A DNA stretch of 64,000 nt, taken from contig FMBT01000389.1 of NCBI GenBank assembly GCA_900095095.1, positions 1-64,000 of the forward strand, written 5' to 3'. Shown in pieces: positions 23,098 through 31,617 of the stretch. Every line of letters starts with the position of its first letter. Position 1 is the first letter of the stretch. Both the position numbers and the translations under genes were made by a program. The notes under the pieces were generated by a model. That model was not told the origin of the DNA and ran no database searches. It saw only the letters and a list, made by a program, of their open reading frames with translations. The stretch comes from Fragilariopsis cylindrus CCMP1102 (taxonomy: Eukaryota; Bacillariophyta; Bacillariophyceae; Bacillariales; Bacillariaceae).

Positions 23098-23367
23098 TTT
23101 TCATTGTGAGTTAAACTCCTTCTTGTTAGCTCATTATTTCAAAATGGGATTGGATTTGATCACGGATAATGATGATTGTAAGTTTCTTTGTAAATTCTAA
23201 ATTCTGCTCTTTTACTGGCGCTCACTGTAACGTTAAGTTAGATGATGATAATACTAGTATCTAAGTGTCATCATAAAAGTGGCGAATAATCGAACCTTTT
23301 TTTTGGTTGACCGTACTAAGTCATTGTTGGCCTGGAATTACTCAATAACTTCACACTACCAATAGTA

Positions 23368-25422
23368 ATGATGATGAGTAAAACGCGACTAGTAACGAGG
23401 ACTGGTGCTGCCACTAGTTGTCACAGCTGTCGTCATCATCGTCGTCGTCGTCGTAGTAGTAGTAGTAGTAGTAGTAGTAGTAACGTCGTCGGATTATTAT
23501 TATTATTATTACTACAATTAATCTTCGTAGTTCAAATACTGACATTAGGAGGCGTAGGAGTACAAGCCTGTACGGTATTTGCAGTAGGACGTAATGCAAC
23601 TATTGATAAATCTGTTATGATATCACATAGTAATGATGGTGAATTTGATACAGATCCAAGATTAGTGAAAGTAAATGCTGCATATTATAATATTGGTAAT
23701 AATATTGAATCACAGTCGTCGTCGTTATTAAGACCAATCTATTATTCACCAGAAACTTATCCACGTTATGTTGGATATGAACGTAATATATCCGAATATT
23801 ATCCAAAAGAAAATGAAGAAAACCAAAGTACTTTTATACCAATTGGATATATACCACAAGTATCACACACTTATGCATATTTAGAAGAAACATATGGTGC
23901 AGTAAATGAAATGCAAGTTGGTATTGGTGAATCAACGTGTAGTGGTGTATTCGGTGCAGCACCATTAAATAATAACAATAGTAATGGTACTGCATTATTT
24001 AGTATTGATGAATTAACAAAAATTGCTATGGAACGTTCCTCAACAGCACGACAAGCTATTGAAATAATGGGTTCATTAGCGGAAGAGTATGGATTTTATG
24101 GTGCTGGTGAATTTGAAGGTACAGCAGAATCATTAGCTGTTAGTGATACACAAGAAGTATGGATATTTCATATCTTAGCAGATCCAACAGGCAAATCAGC
24201 AATTTGGGTCGCTGAAAAACTCGACAGTAATCAATTTGCTGTTATTGCTAATATGTTTATCATACGTGAAGTTGATCCTCTTAATACTGAAAGGTATATG
24301 ATGAGTGATAGTGTACATTCTGTTGCTATAGAATATGGTTGGTGGACATCCACTGAAAAAGATGGACTATTAGATTTTACAAAAACATACTCAGATGGGG
24401 AATATAGTCATACATATTATTCTGGACGTAGAGTATGGGGTGCATATCGATTAGTATCACCTTCTCTAGATTTGCCATCGGAATATGTTGATTTACAATC
24501 TGATCCTGTATATCCATTCAGTGTAGTCCCCGACAAAAAGTTAAGTCAAAAGGATTTATTTACATTCCATCGTGATACATACAGTAAAACAAGATTTGAT
24601 CTACAAGCAAAAGGGAATTTAGCTGGTGGTCCTTTTGGTAGTCCAGATCGATGGAAGGCCGGTCCGAATGAAGCCGTAGTAAAAGGAAATTGGGAACGAC
24701 CAATTGGTTTATATCGTACAAGTGATACATACATCGTACAAAGTAAGAAAGCAGCACAACAAAAGTTGAATAATAATTCGAATTCGAATTCGACACCAGC
24801 AACAACAGCAACTGCTGGTGATGCAATATTATGGTTTGGTCCATCATCACCATTAGCAACAGTTTTTGTTCCATTTATTGTACGAATGTCTGATATACCT
24901 ACTTCATTCCGTTCTGGACATCAATCAATATTTTCAAGATCAAGTGCATTTTGGGCTGCATGTTATGTACATAATATTGCAAATTTAAAATGGTCGTATA
25001 TGATACATGATATATCGAAAAAGCAAAATGAATTAGAAAATGCATCGATTAACATGATAAAAGAAATTTTTGATGAAGGCGCAGAAGAAGAAGATTATTT
25101 AGACGATATACAAACAATAGAAGACATGTTAATAAATAATGCAGAAAAAATTGTTACTACATTATGGTTATTAGCAGATGAATTAATATTTAAATATGCT
25201 GATGGATTTGTTAATACTAAAGAAGAATCAAAACAAGTTGGTTATCCAACCTGGTGGTTAGAACAGGTTGGATATGAAGATGGACCACCACCCCCGCCAA
25301 CTACACCAAAATGTTGTAATCCACCTAAAAATATTACTACTATGGCAAATGATGATGCAAATAATAGTATAACATCATCGTTACTGTTACGTGGTGGTGG
25401 TAATAGTACGGACCATTTGTAA
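23368..25422 (+). CDS. Secreted peptidase family C69 (dipeptidase / secernin-like)
   Basis: 684 residues, one exon. A Ser run encoded by (AGT)n follows a basic His/Arg stretch, then comes a hydrophobic core (LLLLLLLQLIFVVQIL) ending GVGVQA before C68. In C69 enzymes the nucleophile is a Cys that becomes N-terminal after processing, so signal-peptide cleavage at VQA|CTVF would itself expose the catalytic residue. CTVFAVG, SNDGEFDTDPRL, a GIGESTCSGVF block and AVSDTQEVWIFHILAD agree with the Ntn-hydrolase fold of PepD-like dipeptidases. The long C-terminal region (QSIFSRSSAFWAACYVHNIA) is also typical. The family cleaves dipeptides; here it probably acts in the endomembrane system or outside the cell. 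Third codon positions are strongly A/T. Minus-strand frames here are shadows. Confidence 0.88.
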   Translation: MMMSKTRLVTRTGAATSCHSCRHHRRRRRSSSSSSSSSNVVGLLLLLLLQLIFVVQILTLGGVGVQACTVFAVGRNATIDKSVMISHSNDGEFDTDPRLVKVNAAYYNIGNNIESQSSSLLRPIYYSPETYPRYVGYERNISEYYPKENEENQSTFIPIGYIPQVSHTYAYLEETYGAVNEMQVGIGESTCSGVFGAAPLNNNNSNGTALFSIDELTKIAMERSSTARQAIEIMGSLAEEYGFYGAGEFEGTAESLAVSDTQEVWIFHILADPTGKSAIWVAEKLDSNQFAVIANMFIIREVDPLNTERYMMSDSVHSVAIEYGWWTSTEKDGLLDFTKTYSDGEYSHTYYSGRRVWGAYRLVSPSLDLPSEYVDLQSDPVYPFSVVPDKKLSQKDLFTFHRDTYSKTRFDLQAKGNLAGGPFGSPDRWKAGPNEAVVKGNWERPIGLYRTSDTYIVQSKKAAQQKLNNNSNSNSTPATTATAGDAILWFGPSSPLATVFVPFIVRMSDIPTSFRSGHQSIFSRSSAFWAACYVHNIANLKWSYMIHDISKKQNELENASINMIKEIFDEGAEEEDYLDDIQTIEDMLINNAEKIVTTLWLLADELIFKYADGFVNTKEESKQVGYPTWWLEQVGYEDGPPPPPTTPKCCNPPKNITTMANDDANNSITSSLLLRGGGNSTDHL

Positions 25423-26179
25423 ATGTAAAAAAGTGGTTGTTGTGGAAAGTTCATGAAACGACAGTTTTTACGGCAACAACAATTAATAAAAGGCTACTAC
25501 GACAAGGTAAAAGATTTGATTAAAAAATACTTAGATTTATAGTACTTTACTGATTTACGATTTTGCATAACATTATGATTCATTTATCTACGACTGTTAT
25601 TTCTAAACTGCCAATCCTAAAGATGACGATACGCGCTTTGAGAGAGAGGGAAGGAAGCGCAAGAGATATACTCGGGCGACACCCATACACAACATTCCAA
25701 CTAAGCATTGGCATAGACGGACGATTTGTATGTTCATTTACTAGTAGTTTCCAATCAAAAACTATGTATCTGCTACTTTATTGAATTGCTTGTGATTACT
25801 ATATCTCTTATCTTTGTTGCCGATTTTGTCTTAATGAGTTCTTGAGCGATTTCGACTGCAGGACCACCTCCCGAATTTATGATTGACACTAATTCTGTCT
25901 AATTTGTTAGTCACGAACTAAACTGTATATATTCTACAACACGTTTTTTGAATTTTTTTTCAAAACCAAAAATAATAAAAATAAATGACGCGACGATCGA
26001 CAAACATGAAGTACTCGTACACTTGCTTGTTTACCATCATTTATCATGTTATTGATCAACCTATAGTACCCTTTGCTTGTACAACTTGGATCTTATACCA
26101 CACACATAGCAAACATAAAATCAAACAAGCAGACGCACAGCAAAATCAAAATCAAAATCAAACCAAAGCAAAACAAAAC
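25423..26179. other. Intergenic region and leader of the MVD gene
   Basis: AT-rich spacer between two plus-strand genes. The frame of the next gene is open upstream to 25985, but the first ATGs there give a low-complexity stretch rich in Lys, Gln and Asn that looks like translated leader (CAAAATCAAAATCAAAAC repeats at about 26143-26180). A short frame at 25563-25784 has no support. Confidence 0.5.
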
Positions 26180-27460
26180 ATGAGTAGTACTAATGACGAT
26201 GAATCATCACCAATTTGGATGGCAACAGTCTCTGCTCCAACGAACATCGCATGTATCAAATATTGGGGAAAAAAAGATGCAAAATGGAATACCCCAACCA
26301 ATGATTCTGTTTCTGTGACACTCGATCAGAAAGATTTAAGAGCTGTGACAACCGCTGCAGCTTCTATCAAATTTGAAAAGGATCGATTATGGTTGAATGG
26401 AGAGGAAGAGGTCGGTGCCTCTGACAGTAAACGTTTCCGTGCCTGTGTCGATGGTGTTAAGGCATTGGCAGCTGATCCTAGTAAATGGAAAGATTTGAAG
26501 ATACATGTATCAAGTTACAATACATTCCCAACTGCCGCTGGATTAGCCTCCAGTGCGGCAGGATATGCTGCCTTAGTAGCTGCATTAGCGGAACTGATGA
26601 GTGCAAAAGAAACGTATCAAGGACAACTAACGACGATTGCACGACAGGGTAGTGGCTCGGCATGTCGGTCATTATATGGTGGATTTGTTGCGTGGAAGGC
26701 TGGTTCTGCAGAAGTATCCACGGAAGGTGGTACACCATGGGCGGATTCGATGGCTGTACAAATCGCTGATGAAAATCATTGGCCAGAACTTCGTGCTGTG
26801 ATCATGGTCGTGAGTGATGAAAAAAAGGATACCTCCTCCACAGCTGGAATGAGTACGAGTGTCGCCACATCGACATTATTGCAACATCGTATTGCGAAGG
26901 TTGTTCCGGAACGGATGGCATCCATTGAAAAAGCTTTCTTGGAAAAGGATTTTGAATCATTCGGTGAATTAACAATGAAGGATTCGAATCAATTCCATTC
27001 CGTTTGTGCTGATACATACCCACCTATTTTCTACATGAATGATGTTTCTCGAACAATTGTTCGGATCGTTCATGCCTATAATAAATGGGCGGGAGAAACA
27101 CGAGTCGCGTACACATACGATGCCGGTCCGAATGCTGTTCTGTATACACTCGAAAAATACGTCGTTGAGGTCGGTGCACTTATGGCACACTACTTTCCAT
27201 CGCCTGCTACTGCTACTACTGCTGCTGCTGCTGATGGATACTTCAATGACTCGACATTTGCCAATGATGTCACAGCTTTTACCCTTAATTCCGAATTGTT
27301 GGCTGCTACCAACAAGACAGGAAGAGTACCTAATGCAGGAGATGTCAAGAAGATATACCATACCAAAAGTGGACCCGGTCCACAAGTCCTATCGAATGAA
27401 AAAGATGGCAACCTCGATCTCAAAACTGGACTTAACACGTACATTAATACTCCAAAATAA
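26180..27460 (+). CDS. MVD: Diphosphomevalonate decarboxylase
   Basis: From the ATG at 26180 the protein has 426 residues, normal for eukaryotic MVD (about 400). The in-frame ATG at 25985 adds 65 residues of non-conserved sequence, though a targeting extension cannot be ruled out. Signatures: IACIKYWGK near residues 23-31 with K27, the equivalent of the yeast active-site Lys; NDSVSVTL; the GHMP ATP-binding loop TFPTAAGLASSAAG at 115-128; QGSGSACRSLYGGFV; SSTAGMSTSV; and catalytic D314 in TYDAGPNAV. It converts mevalonate diphosphate, with ATP, to isopentenyl diphosphate, CO2, phosphate and ADP, the last step of the cytosolic mevalonate pathway feeding sterol synthesis. No intron is needed. 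Confidence 0.95.
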   Translation: MSSTNDDESSPIWMATVSAPTNIACIKYWGKKDAKWNTPTNDSVSVTLDQKDLRAVTTAAASIKFEKDRLWLNGEEEVGASDSKRFRACVDGVKALAADPSKWKDLKIHVSSYNTFPTAAGLASSAAGYAALVAALAELMSAKETYQGQLTTIARQGSGSACRSLYGGFVAWKAGSAEVSTEGGTPWADSMAVQIADENHWPELRAVIMVVSDEKKDTSSTAGMSTSVATSTLLQHRIAKVVPERMASIEKAFLEKDFESFGELTMKDSNQFHSVCADTYPPIFYMNDVSRTIVRIVHAYNKWAGETRVAYTYDAGPNAVLYTLEKYVVEVGALMAHYFPSPATATTAAAADGYFNDSTFANDVTAFTLNSELLAATNKTGRVPNAGDVKKIYHTKSGPGPQVLSNEKDGNLDLKTGLNTYINTPK

Positions 27461-27875
27461 AATTGAAAAACTGGTAAAACGCTAGTGAAAGATACTACAT
27501 GACATCGCGGATGGAGAGCGAACAATCGAAAACAGAATGCGATCTACAAGTCAGTATATATTGCGAAAGGCGAAGCTAGACGTACAACTTCGTACTGATT
27601 AGATGAGATTAAGCCCTCTGTCATAACTTTTATCAAGATGCTCGTGCAATAATAATAAGTTCGAGCTTTATTTTACTACCTCTACAGTACTATGTAGATC
27701 GTGTCTCCTATCACACACTGCTAATGCATCACTAGCTAGTAGCAACATAGACTATATTGTACTATATACATTGTTCCATTTCAAATTGATATATCTATTG
27801 TTACAAAAATGTATTGTTACTCTATTGGCATTGTGGCAAAAATGCTACATTTAAGAATAAATGAATGTATGTCGT
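27461..27875. other. Short converging intergenic region
   Basis: A 415-bp gap between the 3' ends of MVD and the Cys/His-module gene. AT-rich, no gene seen; it should hold both polyadenylation regions. Confidence 0.5.
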
Positions 27876-30314
27876 TTAAATACTGGTAGCTTGAGAGGCT
27901 GCCATCATCAATGCCGACATCCCTGTAGGAAACTTCGTCGGACGTTCGTAGAGAGCCTGTGCTCTAGCAGTTGTTATGTTGGTATTCGGCGTATCTGCTG
28001 ATGCAGCAGCAGCAGCAGCAGCAGCAATATGATTTACAACATCGTTACCAAAACGGATTCCTTTGTCTGTATTTACCAATCCTTTTACAATGGCAGAATC
28101 ATGATAGTATTGTGCTGTATTCATAGTACCGGTCGTGGTACTCGAAGAAGCTGCGGTACGAGTAGTAGACTTGTCACCACCATTATTATTGGTACCTCCT
28201 CCCCGACGACCGCATGATTTCTTGATATTAGTAAACTCTTCTCGTGCGGAGGCTGGTAGGCCTGGACAAAGCCCAAAATGATCCAACTTCATGTTTGAAA
28301 CTGAATGGTAAATACCATCAATGCCTGGAGGATAACAAACAGCACGTTTAACACGTTCCTTTGAGGGAAATTTAACACAATGTTTGCAACGAATACCAAC
28401 CTGTCGGAATTGGACTCGGGTTTTTCTTCCCGGTGATGGGGCTGTAATGTCATGAACATCCGCTGTAAACAATTCAACGTGTTTTCGGACAAAGCAATGG
28501 ACGGGATTAAGAACATCCGAGTCTTCCGGAGCAGATAGCGGTACAGTAATCTTCCCCATACCATTATGATGTTGATGGCACTGCTGCTGCTGCTGTAGAT
28601 TCTTCTCCTGTTGATTTGCTACAGCATTGGCAGCATCGATTGACATTTGTGCATTGGCGGCAATCGCGTTCCATAGGAGGGATTGCATTATGTTAGAGCT
28701 CATAGTAGCCGTGAGGTTTTTCAATTGCTCGTTGTTTTCTTCTGTAGTAAGTGTGCTGTTCAAATTATCTGGAACTGAAATTGGATTGAACAACATAGAT
28801 GCTGCTACTGCTGCGGAATTTGCAACAGGCAAATCTTGTTGCTGAATCTGAAACTGCTGGTATGGTTTCTGCTGTTGATGCTGTTGCTGAGGTGGAGGAC
28901 GAGGGATTGGGGTTTTATCAGACGATACTCCTACAAACTTTTTCACAAAGCTACTAGACCCAGTCTTGGTGGTTTCGGCGACGTCCACCGAGGAAACTTC
29001 ATTGCTCACCACCGCTACAACCTTCGTAGATGTACCACCCGTTGTTGACCCACCGATGCTGGACATCATGTAAATAATCCCCCCAGGACTATCTACCATT
29101 CCCATCCGAGAAGCAGAATCTTGATAGTATTGTGCAGTAGAGGAAGAGTGTCCCTTTCTGCTGGTCTTTGGTGATTTCTTGTTGTCCTTATTATTATAGC
29201 CACTACCACGCTTCCCATCTGCCTTGAGATATCCAAATGTCTTTCGAGCTTCTGCAGGAAGTTCCGTGCAGTTGCTAAAATGATCAAACTTCATGTCACT
29301 AACAGAATGATACACTCTACCTATACTTGATGGATAGCATGTGGCACGTTTCACTCTTTTCTGATTAGGTAGATGCCGACAATGAATACATCGAAGACCA
29401 ACTTGATTGAGTTGAATTGGTTGCTTCCGTCCTGGAGCTGGTTGTGCTAGTTCCGTTGTCGTCGCCGTAAATACCTCAATTTGATTCCGAATAAAGACAT
29501 GGAGTGGATTTAAGAAATTCGAATCCTGGTCTTGCTGTGCTAACAGTGTGAGAAAAGATGACTGCTGTTGCTCCTGATGTGGTGGAGCAGTAGTCACGGG
29601 GGTTGATATAGATACAGATCGAACTTTTGTTGTTCCAACGGAACAAATGGCATCCAAAGTGAGAGGAATACTACTACTACTACTACTACTAGTAGTAGTA
29701 GTCCTAGTAGATCCGTTCGTTGTTACCACATCGTTGTCTTCTATGCGGGATTTTTTGCTCGGTCTTGTTGAAACTATCGAAGACTCGAAAGAAATTTTCC
29801 TGCTCAACGTATCATTGGCCTCATTTGAGACTGGCTTCATAACATCATCATCATCATCATCAATAGTTTCGTTAGTACACATCGATTTCAGTGATAACAT
29901 TACTTGTTCCTGTTCAGGCGGATCAGTTATTAGGTTTGATTTTGAAGCACGAATCTTCTCTATTTTCGTAGATTCGTGTGCATATTTTCCCGTTGAAATG
30001 GTATTATTGAGATCGGCAGCACTTTTACTTGTCGTTAGTGACGAACAAAGAATAGACTGAGAAAAGGAATATAAAGTATCCGTGGAAGAATCGGATGGAA
30101 GCGTATATACGCTTCCGTCCGATTCCGATACAGGTACATGCGATACTTGTACTCGTTTCGCTACTTCGTCGTCCTGGACCATACTATAATTATTACTATT
30201 GTTATAATCTAACGAACGAGTTCTTGGCTCCAGCAGTATAGACGACAGGTCTACGCCGTTTTGATCTCCTGTTCCTGTCGTCATCATGCCTTTATCTTCT
30301 TTCAAAACATCCAT
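27876..30314 (-). CDS. Protein with two copies of a Cys/His-rich module (possible DNA/RNA binding)
   Basis: 812 residues, one exon. Family not named. Two homologous modules are plain: near residues 262-350 (LNPLHVFIRNQIEVFTA ... APGRKQPIQ ... VGLRCIHC ... RVKRATCYP ... VYHSVSDMKFDHFSNC) and near 595-680 (LNPVHCFVRKHVELFTA ... SPGRKTRVQ ... VGIRCKHC ... RVKRAVCYP ... IYHSVSNMKLDHFGLC). Each keeps a CxxC pair, a further Cys, and H-x5-DHF-x2-C, a plausible zinc site. Each is followed after a basic Gly/Ser linker by a second short signature, AQYYxDSA (about residues 395 and 735) plus a G-V/I tail. The N-terminal 250 residues and the middle are Ser/Thr/Gln-rich and probably disordered. The basic conserved core suggests nucleic-acid binding, inferred only. 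An internal duplication produced the two halves. Confidence 0.75.
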   Translation of the reverse strand: MDVLKEDKGMMTTGTGDQNGVDLSSILLEPRTRSLDYNNSNNYSMVQDDEVAKRVQVSHVPVSESDGSVYTLPSDSSTDTLYSFSQSILCSSLTTSKSAADLNNTISTGKYAHESTKIEKIRASKSNLITDPPEQEQVMLSLKSMCTNETIDDDDDDVMKPVSNEANDTLSRKISFESSIVSTRPSKKSRIEDNDVVTTNGSTRTTTTSSSSSSSIPLTLDAICSVGTTKVRSVSISTPVTTAPPHQEQQQSSFLTLLAQQDQDSNFLNPLHVFIRNQIEVFTATTTELAQPAPGRKQPIQLNQVGLRCIHCRHLPNQKRVKRATCYPSSIGRVYHSVSDMKFDHFSNCTELPAEARKTFGYLKADGKRGSGYNNKDNKKSPKTSRKGHSSSTAQYYQDSASRMGMVDSPGGIIYMMSSIGGSTTGGTSTKVVAVVSNEVSSVDVAETTKTGSSSFVKKFVGVSSDKTPIPRPPPQQQHQQQKPYQQFQIQQQDLPVANSAAVAASMLFNPISVPDNLNSTLTTEENNEQLKNLTATMSSNIMQSLLWNAIAANAQMSIDAANAVANQQEKNLQQQQQCHQHHNGMGKITVPLSAPEDSDVLNPVHCFVRKHVELFTADVHDITAPSPGRKTRVQFRQVGIRCKHCVKFPSKERVKRAVCYPPGIDGIYHSVSNMKLDHFGLCPGLPASAREEFTNIKKSCGRRGGGTNNNGGDKSTTRTAASSSTTTGTMNTAQYYHDSAIVKGLVNTDKGIRFGNDVVNHIAAAAAAAASADTPNTNITTARAQALYERPTKFPTGMSALMMAASQATSI

Positions 30315-31129
30315 TATTATTGTATCAACAACTTGCTCTATAATATTATGTTTTATGCGAAAGTAAATGAGTGAAGAATGTTTTTACTTGATCCATTTCT
30401 ACGGTATTGCTCACACCTTCTATGCATAAGAGATGACTTCAAAGAGGTGAGCATAATGGACGAAATGAATCTAAAAAGGTGAGCCACCTTCTATGCATAG
30501 GAGATGATTTCAAAGAGGTGAGCAGCATAATGGACGAAATGAATCTAAAAAGGTGAGCGAGATTCGTAAAAATTCATTCGAGAGGGATTCGATTCCAATC
30601 CCATCGTGTAGGCAAGTATAATATGAATCATTGACTTCGCAATGCCGAACGCAATGCCGAAGCTACCGCGTCAAAAATTAGAAGTTATTAAATAATTATT
30701 GGCGAAAGCCTCAAAAAGTATGGGAAGAAAATTATACTTAAATAAAAAATATTGATTTTTTAATTGTCTGTCGTTTCTTAGTAACTACTTCGAAGTATTA
30801 AAGAGAATAAAATGAAAGTGACGCATTGAAGTTTCACGCATCTTCAAGAAGATGCTCTCTAACAAGCAGCGTTCACACATTATTTGAGTACAGTATGCAT
30901 CGAAGCAAGCTCAACAGAATGATTAGGACTACAAGTAGCATTCAAGTACATCTGTTTCATTGAGTTGGAGGTTAGTGATATTCGCGATTATGCTAGTGTT
31001 TATTGTATATTATATGAGGTGAAAAGTATATTATAGAATCATAGACTTGACTCACTTGTAACACCGTACGAGTTCAGAAAAACAAAGTCAATCAACAAAC
31101 ACAATAAGCACACGTACAGTAGCAGTAGC
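30315..31129. other. Divergent intergenic region with 71/74-bp tandem duplication
   Basis: Between divergent genes; apart from the direct repeat at 30414-30558 (listed separately) it shows AT-rich sequence and short GAAGC/TTCG motifs. It should contain promoters for both neighbours. No further gene seen. Confidence 0.55.
30414..30558. repeat. Tandem direct duplication (71 bp and 74 bp)
   Basis: Copy 1 (30414-30484) and copy 2 (30485-30558) both run from CACCTTCTATGCATA to AAAAAGGTGAGC. They differ by two substitutions and a GCA insertion in copy 2. The AGGTGAGC end resembles a splice donor. The high identity suggests a recent duplication upstream of the gene starting at 30314. Confidence 0.85.
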
Positions 31130-31552
31130 ATGACAGGCAATGAGGATTTTGGAGGACCACTGCTAGCACCTGCTTTAATGTTCCTGATAATCTTATGTTT
31201 CTGTGCTCAGACTTGCATTTTAGTCTACAGGATCTACCCACCTTGGTTTACTATCAGTACCAGTAGTAAAAAGGATGACGATGTGACAATAATTGTGGCA
31301 GCAGCAGCAATAAGAGAGCAAGACGACGAGCATGAAGAGGAAGAAGACGTCTCAGCAGCTATTGGCACTCGACGACCTAGACTGACGAAATTAAGTAGCA
31401 TGACTATGATGATGGAATCACGCGGAATTACGACATCAACAAGAACAACAACAACAACAAAAACGACGGTATCAATGACAGAAGAAGAAGAAGAAGAAGA
31501 AGAGGAAGATCACAATGATCTTCGTCATCACAAAGGCAGAAAAATTACCTAG
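31130..31552 (+). CDS. Small single-pass membrane protein, unknown
   Basis: 140 residues. One hydrophobic segment at about residues 10-35 (LLAPALMFLIILCFCAQTCILVY) lies close to the N-terminus, followed by a Pro/Trp turn (YPPWF) and a polar tail with acidic runs, a Thr run from ACA repeats and a Glu run from GAA repeats. There is no recognisable domain. It is preceded by an AT-rich leader with an ATG in a reasonable context and sits divergently from the gene at 27876-30314. The first 45 residues look genuine; the tail is low complexity. I give moderate confidence that it is translated. Confidence 0.45.
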   Translation: MTGNEDFGGPLLAPALMFLIILCFCAQTCILVYRIYPPWFTISTSSKKDDDVTIIVAAAAIREQDDEHEEEEDVSAAIGTRRPRLTKLSSMTMMMESRGITTSTRTTTTTKTTVSMTEEEEEEEEEDHNDLRHHKGRKIT

Positions 31553-31617
31553 AAGAATGATTTATGTTATTTAGAATTATTAGCTTGTTGAGATAGAAAA
31601 ATAAATAAATTTACAAT

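Noticed and set aside
30570-30610. GATTCGATTCCAATCC-like sequence resembling a tRNA T-arm
   Set aside because: No acceptor stem, D-arm or anticodon arm could be paired around it.
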